From contig OZ241746.1 of assembly GCA_965201045.1 (NCBI GenBank), positions 496,001 through 560,000 of the forward strand: 64,000 nt of DNA, given 5' to 3'. The position numbers were made by a program, and so were the translations under genes. How positions within the stretch are numbered: the first letter of the stretch is position 1; each line of letters starts with the position of its first letter. The notes below the pieces were generated by a model, which saw only the letters and a list, made by a program, of their open reading frames with translations, was not told where the DNA came from and searched no databases. Origin of the DNA: JAPORK01 sp026710285 (GTDB lineage Bacteria; Pseudomonadota; Gammaproteobacteria; Pseudomonadales; Endozoicomonadaceae). Below are positions 55,150-64,000 of the stretch, piece by piece.

Positions 55150-58100
55150 TTATTGTAAAAGCATGTAGCTTGTTATGACCTTATCTCCTTCATAAGCAAA
55201 GGAAAAAAATTTTTCCTGTACCTCTTGCATTGAACCTCTTTCTAATGTCATCATACCATCATTATGAAAAATATAAGTTCCCCAGGGCTTTTCTTCCCCT
55301 GTAAATCTTTGTATTGCTCCTATATGCATTGGTATTTCTACTACCGCAATGCCAGGATTTGTTAATATTTCATCAAACGTCATTTCTCTCACGATCATAG
55401 GTTTGTAATACTTTTTAGCCGGATTTAATATTTCAAAATTCTTTTTAATAGAAAGTGAATAATCTGCAATATTTTTACCAAGAACACCATCTACTTTACT
55501 CAAGAGCTTAAGTTCACCTCTGATTTTTTGTATATTTCGCCGAACAACTGCTAATTTCAGTCGCAAAATTCTTTGTAAAGCCTGAAGCTGTAAAGGTTGC
55601 CGATTCAGACCTGATACCAGGCAAAGTGTTGCTATATCACATGTTACTAAATCATTTTTTTCTGATTTTAATATTTTCCAGACAGCCTCAACATCCTCTA
55701 ACGACTTCAGTTCCAGTCTCTGACGCCGCATGTTAATAAACTGAGATGCATTTTTTTTCAATAGGTTTATTGGAGTCTCTGCATTGTAAAGAAGCGATTC
55801 TTCTTTCCCTGTCGGCAATTTTATCATGTTCAAAACATGGAGTTCATATTCATTGCTTTGAACCTGTGGGGTTGCAAAAAATAGTCCCATATCTATAGCC
55901 GCAGTCGCAATCATTGCTCCCATTTCAATAAATCCTTCTACAGAAGCTGCCATGTTTAACCCACGATTAGCAGGAATTGCCGCAGCAACAACAGGAATAG
56001 TGCCGGCAGCAGTTGTTCCTGCTATTACTGCTGAGACCAGCAATGTTCCGCCATAAGTGGCTGCACTTGCACCTAAAGTAGCCACTGTTAAGCCTGTGGT
56101 AATAACTGCACCAGCAATATTTGCCCATTTTTCATGCAAAGCATTAAGCCCGAAAGTGCTTACATAGCCCATCCATTTAAAAATCCCACCAAGCCATTGT
56201 GGCATATTTCCACGGGGATCGGTATTCATTATTGGATTATTACTGCCAAAGTCATAACCGTCACCTGCAGGATCTTCACTGACAAAATAGCGCTGTTCAG
56301 GATTATACGTTCTGTGTCCATTGCCTAAAAATTGCCAGTCGGTTACAGGATCAGTGAGTTCACCATTAAATCCATGTAGTGTTTGCTGATACAGAGGCAG
56401 TTTGCTGATATCATTACAATGAAAAACCATTCCATAAGGGCTGTAAAGATTACGTTGCGTTAATTTGTATTCTGTTGTATTTTTTTGTGCTTTAGTGAGT
56501 ATGCCGCTAACATCACCTTTATAATTATTTTCGTTGTATTGGCTAATAAGACCATCAATAGTTTTTGCAAAACCTAAAAAACCGATAATATGACTGCCTT
56601 GTGCCGGTGTACTGATTTTTTCATTAACTACTTTGCTGCCACGATAAAAGAGATAGCTGATACCGAGATTGCTGTCGGTTTTTATTTCACGTCCACTGCT
56701 GTCGTAAAAATAATGGCTGTTCTGACCATCAGTTTTAATAACCTGAACGATCTGATTAAAAGCATTGTAATAAATATGATTCCCTTCTCCGTCTGTCGTC
56801 ATATTTCCAGCTATATCATAACTGAAATGACGAGTGTCAGGTGATTTATAATTCCATATTGTCTTGATCTGTTGTAAACGTAATGGTACAGAAGGATCAG
56901 AATAAATATAATCAATTGTTTTATTTAGTGTTTGTTGCTGTGATAAATTTTGTAGTGCTTCCCGTACAGAAGTCAGCCGGTTCAGTGAATTAAAAGTGTA
57001 ATCCTGTCTGATAATTACCGGTGGATGGCTCAGATCAGATCGGTTGAGTTCGGTATCCCGTGGACACAGGGGTAATCCGGATGAACCTGAACAGGTCATG
57101 GTAACGAGGTTATCAAGTGCATCATACTGATAATGCAAGCGTGCATACTGATACAAATCATCCCGCTGAATCAGTGTCGTGATATTATCATCAGCATCAT
57201 AACGAAAAGACCATGCTGATAATAGTTTATCTGCAAGTTTATCGTTAATGGTTAGCGGATGACCAAAGTAATCATAGTCGATTGTTCTTTCCATGCCGCT
57301 ACCATAATGCAGCGTTTTGATGCGGGAAAAATCATCGTAAGTCAATACAGATAAAGTATCAGACTGACTGTTATAACTGTGATAAACAGTTTCTTTTGTT
57401 CTGCCAAAAGTGTCATATGTAGTTTGTATTTTGTTGTTACTAATATCAGTCATGCTGATAATACGACGATTTTTATCATATTGCCACTTTAACTGATAAT
57501 CAGGATAACCATTTTCTCCTGAATGTTTGAGTTGACGTACAAGACCGTCAGTATCATAAGTGAAAGTAGTGATACCGGTAATATCTTTGCGCACTTTTAC
57601 CATTGCAGTCACCGGATCATACTGAAGCTGTAACTGTAATCTTCCGTCCAGCCATTTGGTTACCGGTAAACCAATTTTATTGTATTTAAAAGATAAAGTA
57701 TGTTCTGCCGGATTTGTGGTACCAGATAATTTGCCATCGTCAGTGTAGGTGAAGGTAGTGCGATGCCTATCCTCACCTGCGCTCCATAGTAAATCACCTG
57801 CACTATTATATTCAGCTGAAGCTAACAAATAATGTCCGCCAGAAGCAGGTTGTGCCCAGGACTGAATTTCATGTCCGTTCAGATCATAAATTTTGTGGAT
57901 AATATCACCTGCAGGATCCATAATATCTGTTACCTGCCCCAGTGCATTATAATATTTTTTTACGGTACGTCCCAGAGGGTCTGTTGTTTTTATTGCCCGA
58001 CCAAAGCCATCATAAGTAACAGTGGTTTCTTTTGCACCGATCGTTTTAATAGTTTTATCAGTAGCTCTGCATAAAGCAGAAGCAGAAGGTAATGGTTGAT

Positions 58101-60663
58101 CACTGCCAGGGAGTAACAATATTTTAACCGGTTGATATAATACATTAGCCAGCATAACAGAAACAGCAGAGCGTCTGTTTTTGTTGCTAAACTGATAGCT
58201 TATAACACAGCGACGGGCATCATCATATTGAGTAACAGCAATTTGTTTGTCTGGCAGATAAAGCTTAATCACTCGTCCTGATTCATCATAATCCTGTGTC
58301 GTGCGTAGTGATTTTATTTTTCCGGAGTGTTGAATAATATAATTGTATTGTGAAGCAACACGTCCAAAACAGTCATAAGTCGTTTTTTGTAATGGAACCC
58401 AGTGTCCCAGTTCTGGCTTTCCTTTGTCGGTCAGTGCTTCGGTAAAGGACATTAGTGTACGTCCTGCACCATCAAAAGTAGTTTTTTGTTGCAAGCCGTT
58501 AACTGAAGTAATCAACAACTGATTATATTGTGGTGAAACGGTATAGTGATAATATGTGCTCACTGCAAATTTAGTGTCTCTGGCAAGATCGGTTTGTATA
58601 AGTCGTCCCCAGTGATCATAGTGATAACGGGTAATATTTCTTCCTTTTGAATCACTGCTTTGCAGGAGCTGATTAGTAAACAGACTGGTGGTAACCAATG
58701 AAGATCGCCGCTGTTTTCCTGAACCGGTATTAATGGTGACATAGCTGGTTTTTGTATGATTTTTGGGATTATAGAGGTAATAATAGTGATGAATTATTGA
58801 GTGTATTGTTGATGGTTTCTGTATACTTCCACTCATAACAGTTTTTTTTAATAAGCCGTAAGTAACAACATCTTCCGGATTCTGATAATAATAGTTGAGT
58901 TTAGTTGTATACTCTTTGCCAGACGTCTGTATCTGATGATCCAAAACCAGCCTGTATCCATGGTTGTTATAGTTGATCATTTTCCGGTAATAATTATGAA
59001 TTGTTACAGGAGATGATAATGGTATCGTTGTTTTTGCCGGAAAAGTAGTTATCGTCTCATTTAATCTGGTAAACAACCAACCGGAAGGCGTTGCCGGACA
59101 GGAAAAATCTCCAACTTCAGGACAGTAGAAAATTTGAGTTGAGCGACCAAAGCTATCTGTGTGTTTAACTATCCGTCCCTGATCATCGTACTGTATTGTT
59201 TCTGTTGTTATCGCAGGGATTACAGCTGTATTACTCCAAATCCTGGTCACTATTTTCAATGGAAGGCTGTAAGTGGCGGGAAGATCTTTAAAAGAAGTAT
59301 GAGCACAACCATTGTCCATATCAGTATTACAAAAGAAAGTATGAACCTGAGATAATTTTTTTCCGGTACGATCACTTATTTTCTGTTCATCAATAAGCAA
59401 ATGGTATTTATTGTAAGTGCGAATATCCTGAATAAGACCATTATCAGTTTGTGTTCTATAGGTATAAGTGACCGGCGCTTCAAATAATATATCGGTAATA
59501 CTGCTGTGAAGGGTTGATGATCCGGAGTTAAAAGCAAGGTAGTTATGCTCATTAGCACTGGTTTGTGAATACTGGTAAGACATGGTCATAGCAGGTTGTC
59601 CTGCACCGGGATTGATAGTCTCCGCTGAAACAACACATGGATTGAGATTAAAAAATCCATCCATACCATCTGTTTTCATTGCATCAGCACAGTTATAATG
59701 AAATAATTTTTGTAATCCTGTTGGATACTCAACTTCTTTGATCAGGTGTCCGAGATATCTGATATATATACTCGGACCAGTATTATCCTGCGCATTGGGT
59801 AGTGTAATGCTGTGCAAAATTCCTCTTTCTTGATTAATGGATACAACAGCCTGTTGTCCTGTACTTTCTTTACTTATAATAACGATATTATTTTTTTTAT
59901 AGTGGATGGTAACAGTGTGACCTAGATCATCTTTTATAAACTGCAACAGATGTGTCCCAGATTTATAAAGAAAATGAATACTCCATCCGTCTTGTTGTTC
60001 CAGTGTTGTTTCATATCCATCATGATTGAGTATTTCCCGTAAGCCATTAGTATAAGTAATAGTAAAATGTGTTTTTTTGCTACCTGAAATATGGATATCC
60101 TGAAGTTTATGATATAAAGGATACCATTGACCATTATCATGTTGTTGTAAATGAAAAGATTGTCCGGCAGATGTAGTAAGCTGACTGGTTTGTAAAGTAA
60201 AATGAGTAAGATTCCAGCTCCAGCCATATCCGAGTCCATCCGGATTAGCTGTTGCGATGCTATTATAACCAATCTCTAAATCAACATTAGGACCATGGCC
60301 GCTGTTGCTTAATAAACTACCTGCTTTAGCATGAAAGCTCAAGATACCGGTACGTGGATCAGTTGCAGTATCTGCAGTTTTTCTGAAATTAAAGGCATTA
60401 GACCAGAGTTCTGCTCCCTGTACAGCAGACTGAGATAAATTTCGAGATTGTTTATTTTTTTTGTTTACAGGTAGTACATGGTTTAGGGTATCAAATATTT
60501 TTTGTTTTGATTTAAGCTTTGTTTTATTATTTAACTTTTGATATTTTCTGTGAACAGTAAAATCGAACTTTATTGCCTGAATATTCTGTTGAAAAATTGA
60601 TATTGACAGAAGCAATAAAAAGATAATATAATAGTTTACTTTTTCCAGGAAAACGCTCAGCAT
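55150..60663 (-). CDS. Giant Rhs/YD-repeat protein 5 with protease-like C-terminus
   Basis: 1837 residues from the ATG at 60663. The signal peptide differs from the others at its start (MLSVFLEKVNYYIIFLLLLS) but rejoins them at SISIFQQNIQA. Shell and core are close to Rhs 4. The core carries small deviations such as TDPVTDWQFLGNG and NTDPRGN where the other copies have ATGW and GGN. The C-terminal domain is of the Rhs 4 subtype: Cys in VTCDIATLCL, His in PMHIGAIQRF, Asp in FHNDGMM. It ends VITSYMLLQ. ACAGG lies about seven bases before the ATG. The spacer downstream to Rhs 4 has no immunity gene. Confidence 0.92.
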   Translation of the reverse strand: MLSVFLEKVNYYIIFLLLLSISIFQQNIQAIKFDFTVHRKYQKLNNKTKLKSKQKIFDTLNHVLPVNKKNKQSRNLSQSAVQGAELWSNAFNFRKTADTATDPRTGILSFHAKAGSLLSNSGHGPNVDLEIGYNSIATANPDGLGYGWSWNLTHFTLQTSQLTTSAGQSFHLQQHDNGQWYPLYHKLQDIHISGSKKTHFTITYTNGLREILNHDGYETTLEQQDGWSIHFLYKSGTHLLQFIKDDLGHTVTIHYKKNNIVIISKESTGQQAVVSINQERGILHSITLPNAQDNTGPSIYIRYLGHLIKEVEYPTGLQKLFHYNCADAMKTDGMDGFFNLNPCVVSAETINPGAGQPAMTMSYQYSQTSANEHNYLAFNSGSSTLHSSITDILFEAPVTYTYRTQTDNGLIQDIRTYNKYHLLIDEQKISDRTGKKLSQVHTFFCNTDMDNGCAHTSFKDLPATYSLPLKIVTRIWSNTAVIPAITTETIQYDDQGRIVKHTDSFGRSTQIFYCPEVGDFSCPATPSGWLFTRLNETITTFPAKTTIPLSSPVTIHNYYRKMINYNNHGYRLVLDHQIQTSGKEYTTKLNYYYQNPEDVVTYGLLKKTVMSGSIQKPSTIHSIIHHYYYLYNPKNHTKTSYVTINTGSGKQRRSSLVTTSLFTNQLLQSSDSKGRNITRYHYDHWGRLIQTDLARDTKFAVSTYYHYTVSPQYNQLLITSVNGLQQKTTFDGAGRTLMSFTEALTDKGKPELGHWVPLQKTTYDCFGRVASQYNYIIQHSGKIKSLRTTQDYDESGRVIKLYLPDKQIAVTQYDDARRCVISYQFSNKNRRSAVSVMLANVLYQPVKILLLPGSDQPLPSASALCRATDKTIKTIGAKETTVTYDGFGRAIKTTDPLGRTVKKYYNALGQVTDIMDPAGDIIHKIYDLNGHEIQSWAQPASGGHYLLASAEYNSAGDLLWSAGEDRHRTTFTYTDDGKLSGTTNPAEHTLSFKYNKIGLPVTKWLDGRLQLQLQYDPVTAMVKVRKDITGITTFTYDTDGLVRQLKHSGENGYPDYQLKWQYDKNRRIISMTDISNNKIQTTYDTFGRTKETVYHSYNSQSDTLSVLTYDDFSRIKTLHYGSGMERTIDYDYFGHPLTINDKLADKLLSAWSFRYDADDNITTLIQRDDLYQYARLHYQYDALDNLVTMTCSGSSGLPLCPRDTELNRSDLSHPPVIIRQDYTFNSLNRLTSVREALQNLSQQQTLNKTIDYIYSDPSVPLRLQQIKTIWNYKSPDTRHFSYDIAGNMTTDGEGNHIYYNAFNQIVQVIKTDGQNSHYFYDSSGREIKTDSNLGISYLFYRGSKVVNEKISTPAQGSHIIGFLGFAKTIDGLISQYNENNYKGDVSGILTKAQKNTTEYKLTQRNLYSPYGMVFHCNDISKLPLYQQTLHGFNGELTDPVTDWQFLGNGHRTYNPEQRYFVSEDPAGDGYDFGSNNPIMNTDPRGNMPQWLGGIFKWMGYVSTFGLNALHEKWANIAGAVITTGLTVATLGASAATYGGTLLVSAVIAGTTAAGTIPVVAAAIPANRGLNMAASVEGFIEMGAMIATAAIDMGLFFATPQVQSNEYELHVLNMIKLPTGKEESLLYNAETPINLLKKNASQFINMRRQRLELKSLEDVEAVWKILKSEKNDLVTCDIATLCLVSGLNRQPLQLQALQRILRLKLAVVRRNIQKIRGELKLLSKVDGVLGKNIADYSLSIKKNFEILNPAKKYYKPMIVREMTFDEILTNPGIAVVEIPMHIGAIQRFTGEEKPWGTYIFHNDGMMTLERGSMQEVQEKFFSFAYEGDKVITSYMLLQ

Positions 60664-60897
60664 TAAAACACCTGTAAAAATAATTAAAGTGACAACATAT
60701 TTAAATATCCGGAAATAAAAAAAAGTTATTCAGATGCTATTTAATATTACCTTGTAAACAATAAACGAAATATGGAAAAGATTAACATACTCCTTATCTG
60801 ATTATCTGACAACTTAATTTTTAAAATCAACATCAATATAACCCAACACTAAGAATATATGATATTTTTAAAAGTAAATACTCTGCTTTACTTTTTA
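60664..60897. other. Spacer between Rhs 5 and Rhs 6
   Basis: About 230 AT-rich bases, shorter and more diverged than the two spacers to its left. No gene seen; the Rhs 5 promoter should lie here. Confidence 0.45.
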
Positions 60898-63800
60898 TTA
60901 TAAAAGCATATAACCTGTTATATTTTTACTTTTATCTTTAGCAAGAGAAAAAAATTTTTTCCTTATTTTTTTCATCGAATCTTTTTTCAATATCATCGTA
61001 CCATCATCATAAAAAAGATAAGCTCCCCAAAGATTGTCATCTCCCGAAAATCTTTGTATTACTCCTACATGTCCTGATACCTCAACTACTGCTACTCCGG
61101 GCTCTGTTAAAATCTTATCAAATTCGATTTCTTCATTAATTCCATCTAAAAAAGGACCTCCAATCGGGTTTAATTTTTCAAGATTTTCTCTAAGAAAAAG
61201 TATATAGTGTTTTGATGCCCTATAGAATTGCCAATCTTCTTTCAAGTCCTCACATGTATTTACAATTTGTTTACCACGCTTAATAACTTCTAATTTTAGC
61301 CTCAAAATTCTTTGCAAAGCCTGAAGTTGCAGAGGCTCATCATTTAGCCATGATACCAGGCAGAGTGTTGCTACATCACATGTTACTAAATCGTTTTTTT
61401 CTGATTTTAAGATTTTCCAGGTATCCTGAACATCCTTTAATGTTTTTAGTTCCAGTGTCTGACGCCGAAGATTAATCAGCTGGCTTGCATGTCTTCTTAG
61501 CAGGGCTGTTGGTGATTCTGTATCGTACAAAGGATTTGGATTTTTATCTGTTTGGAGTCTTAGCATATTTAAAACACCGATTTCATATTCATTACTTTGG
61601 ACCTGCGGTGTTGCAAAGAACAGTCCTATATCTACAGCTGCAGTTGCAATCATTGCTCCCATTTCGATAAACCCTTCTATCGAAGCTGCCATATTTAGCC
61701 CATGATTGGCAGGAATTGCTGCTGCAACAACAGGAATACTACCGGTGACTGCTGTTCCTGCTACTATTGCTGATGCCAGTAAAGGTCCACCATAAGCAGC
61801 TGCACTTGCACCTAAAGTAGCTATTGTTAAACCTGTGGTAATGACTGCACCGGCAATATGTGCCCACTTTTCATGCAAAGCATTGAGTCCAAAAGTACTT
61901 AAATAACCCATCCATTTGAAAGTACCGCTAAGCCATTGTGGCATATTTCCGTCAGGATCGGTAGTCATGATCGGATTATTACTGCCAAAACCATAGCCAT
62001 CACCGACCGGATCTTCACTGACAAAATAACGTTGCTCAGGATTATACGTTCTGTGTCCATTGCCTAAAAACTGCCAGCCGGTTGCAGGATCAGTGAGTTC
62101 ACCATTAAATCCATGTAGTGTTTGCTGATACAGAGGAATTTTGCTGATACTGTTACAATGAAAAGCCATCCCGTAAGGACTGTAAAGATTACGTTGTGTT
62201 AATTTGTATTTTGCTGTATTTCTTTGTGCTTTAGTGAGTACACCACTCACATCACCTTTATAATCACTTTCGTTATATTGACTGATAAGACCATCCGTGG
62301 TTTTTGCAACACCTAAAAAACCAGTGATATGACTGCTTTGTCCTGGTGTATTGATTTTTTCATTAACGACTTCACTGCCACGGTAAAAGAGATAACGGGT
62401 ACCGGGCTCACTGTCTGTTTTTACTTCACGACCACTACTGTCGTAGAAATAATGACTGTATTGACCATCAGCTTTAGTGACCTGTACTATCTGATTAAAA
62501 GCATTATAATAAATATGATTTCCTTCTCCGTCTGTAGTCATATTTCCGGCTATATCATAACTGAAATGGTGCATAACAGATGTCTGATAATTCCATATTG
62601 TACTGACTTGTTGCAAGCGTAATGGTATAGAAGGATCAGAGTAAATATAATTAGTTATTTTATTTAGTGTTTGTTGTTGTAACGGATTTTGTAATGTTTC
62701 CCGTACAGAAGCCAAACTGTTCAGTGAATTGAAAGTGTAATCCTGTCTTATAATTACTTGTGGATAGCTCAGAACAGATCGGTTTAGTGCAGTATCCCGT
62801 GGACACAGGGGTAATCCGGATGAACCTGAACAGGTCATGGTGACAAGGTTATCAAGTGCATCATACTGATAATGCAGGCGTGCATACTGATGCAAACCAT
62901 CCTGCTGAATCAGTGTAGTGATATTATCATCAGCATCATAATGAAAAGACCATGCTGACAATATTTTACCTGCAAGTTTATCGTTAATGGTTAGCGGATG
63001 ACCAAAGTAATCATAATTAAGTGTTCTTTCCATGCCGCTACCATAATGCAGCGTTTTAATACGGGAAAAATCATCGTAAGTCAATACAGATAAAGTATCA
63101 GACTGACCGTGATAACTGTGATAAATAGCTTCTTTTGTTCTGCCAAAAGCGTCATATGTAGTTTGTGTTTTGTTGTTACCAATATCAGTCATACTGATAA
63201 TACGACGATTTTGATCATATTGCCACTTTAACTGATAATCAAGATAACCATTTTCTCCTGAATGTCTGAGTTGACGTACAAGACCGTCAGTATCATAAGT
63301 GAAAGTAGTGATACCGGTAATATCTTTGTGCATTTTTACCAGTGCAGTCACCGGATCATACTGAAGCTGTAACTGTAATCTTCCGTCCAGCCATTTGGTT
63401 GTCAGCAAACCGATTTTGTTGTATTTAAAAGATAAAGTATGTCCTGCAGGATTGGTGGTTGCAGATAATTTACCATCGTCAGTGTAGGTGAAGGTAGTGC
63501 GATGCCCATCCTCGCCTGCACTCCATAGCAAGTCACCTGCACTATTATATTCCGCTGAAGCTAATAAATAATGTCCGCCAGCAACAGGTTGTGCCCAGGA
63601 CTGAACTTCATGTCCGTTCAGATCATAAACTTTATGGATAACATCACCTGTAGGATCCATAATATCTGTCACCTGCCCCAGTGCATTGTAATATTTTTTT
63701 ACGATACGACCCAAAGGATCTGTTGTACTTATTTCACGACCAAAGCCATCATAAGTAACAGTGGTTACTTTTGCATCAGTGGTTTTAATAATCTCATCAG

Positions 63801-64000
63801 TAGTATTACATAAAGCTTTGATAGAAGGTAATGGATGATTATCTCCAGGTAATAAAAGCATTTTAACCGGTTGATATAATATATTAGCCAGCATAACAGA
63901 AGCTGCAGAACGTCTGTTATGATTACTCAGCTGATAGTTAATAACACAGCGATGAGCATCATCATATTGAGTAACAGAAATTTGTTTATCAGGCAGATAA
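60898..64000 (-). CDS. Giant Rhs/YD-repeat protein 6 (5' end cut by window edge)
   Basis: The frame is open from the stop at 60898 to the right edge: 64000-63895 still reads YLPDKQISVTQYDDAHRC, aligned with the other copies. The Met at 63894 is therefore internal and not a start. The visible 1034 or so codons cover the second half of the shell, the Rhs core (YFVSEDPVGDGYGFGSNNP), the hydrophobic region and a C-terminal domain. That domain has Cys in VTCDVATLCL, His in SGHVGVIQRF and Asp in FYDDGTM. Its linker (CEDLKEDWQFYRASKHYILF) is unlike any other copy. It ends ITGYMLL. The array probably continues beyond the window. Confidence 0.92.
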   Translation of the reverse strand, partial: YLPDKQISVTQYDDAHRCVINYQLSNHNRRSAASVMLANILYQPVKMLLLPGDNHPLPSIKALCNTTDEIIKTTDAKVTTVTYDGFGREISTTDPLGRIVKKYYNALGQVTDIMDPTGDVIHKVYDLNGHEVQSWAQPVAGGHYLLASAEYNSAGDLLWSAGEDGHRTTFTYTDDGKLSATTNPAGHTLSFKYNKIGLLTTKWLDGRLQLQLQYDPVTALVKMHKDITGITTFTYDTDGLVRQLRHSGENGYLDYQLKWQYDQNRRIISMTDIGNNKTQTTYDAFGRTKEAIYHSYHGQSDTLSVLTYDDFSRIKTLHYGSGMERTLNYDYFGHPLTINDKLAGKILSAWSFHYDADDNITTLIQQDGLHQYARLHYQYDALDNLVTMTCSGSSGLPLCPRDTALNRSVLSYPQVIIRQDYTFNSLNSLASVRETLQNPLQQQTLNKITNYIYSDPSIPLRLQQVSTIWNYQTSVMHHFSYDIAGNMTTDGEGNHIYYNAFNQIVQVTKADGQYSHYFYDSSGREVKTDSEPGTRYLFYRGSEVVNEKINTPGQSSHITGFLGVAKTTDGLISQYNESDYKGDVSGVLTKAQRNTAKYKLTQRNLYSPYGMAFHCNSISKIPLYQQTLHGFNGELTDPATGWQFLGNGHRTYNPEQRYFVSEDPVGDGYGFGSNNPIMTTDPDGNMPQWLSGTFKWMGYLSTFGLNALHEKWAHIAGAVITTGLTIATLGASAAAYGGPLLASAIVAGTAVTGSIPVVAAAIPANHGLNMAASIEGFIEMGAMIATAAVDIGLFFATPQVQSNEYEIGVLNMLRLQTDKNPNPLYDTESPTALLRRHASQLINLRRQTLELKTLKDVQDTWKILKSEKNDLVTCDVATLCLVSWLNDEPLQLQALQRILRLKLEVIKRGKQIVNTCEDLKEDWQFYRASKHYILFLRENLEKLNPIGGPFLDGINEEIEFDKILTEPGVAVVEVSGHVGVIQRFSGDDNLWGAYLFYDDGTMILKKDSMKKIRKKFFSLAKDKSKNITGYMLL

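Noticed and set aside
60898..63894. Reading the right-edge Rhs gene as a complete 998-residue protein
   Set aside because: The frame stays open and aligned with its paralogues to base 64000, so Met at 63894 is internal.

Overview
The window is AT-rich DNA of a gammaproteobacterial type. It carries yciB, feoABC, corA, cvpA, a complete cyoABCDE quinol oxidase operon, fmt, an APC permease and an RND efflux pair. The loose gene spacing, the degraded insertion sequence, the dispersed palindromic repeats, several exported or effector-like orphan proteins and the very large Rhs load suggest a host-associated lineage, perhaps in or near the Legionellales. The genus cannot be fixed from the sequence alone.

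Layout. 1-5460 is conserved housekeeping: yciB (cut by the left edge), the ferrous-iron uptake operon feoA-feoB-feoC and the magnesium transporter corA. 5461-12079 is accessory. It holds a nest of short repeats with a 331-bp element inserted in one of them, a Cys/His-rich secreted protein, an effector-like orphan, a tandemly duplicated pair of small secreted proteins, and a lone L-lactate dehydrogenase. 12080-17453 holds cvpA and cyoABCDE on the minus strand. 17454-26237 holds repeats, another orphan, a decayed transposase, fmt, a 760-residue orphan with a membrane hairpin, and an amino-acid permease.

26238-64000 is dominated by six giant Rhs/YD-repeat genes, all on the minus strand: one divergent copy at 26238-31769 and a tandem block of five from 37693 through the right edge. 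Between them, on the plus strand, sit a membrane fusion protein and an RND permease. The Rhs genes make up nearly half of the window. All have an N-terminal signal or membrane anchor (the sixth is cut before its N-terminus), a conserved N-terminal domain, a long YD-repeat shell, an Rhs core, a Gly/Ala-rich hydrophobic region and a C-terminal domain of about 230 residues.

Main observation. Unlike classical Rhs loci, where unrelated toxin tips follow a constant shell, all six C-termini belong to one family. They keep a Cys...His...Asp pattern in the order of papain-like cysteine proteases. Sequence change concentrates between and around these residues, while the shells of neighbouring copies are nearly identical. 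No immunity genes lie between the copies. I infer an amplified family of secreted, shell-encased, protease-like effectors, more likely aimed at eukaryotic targets than at sister bacteria. Other points worth a look are a probable AUU start for cyoE and a nested mobile element with a preserved empty-site relative.
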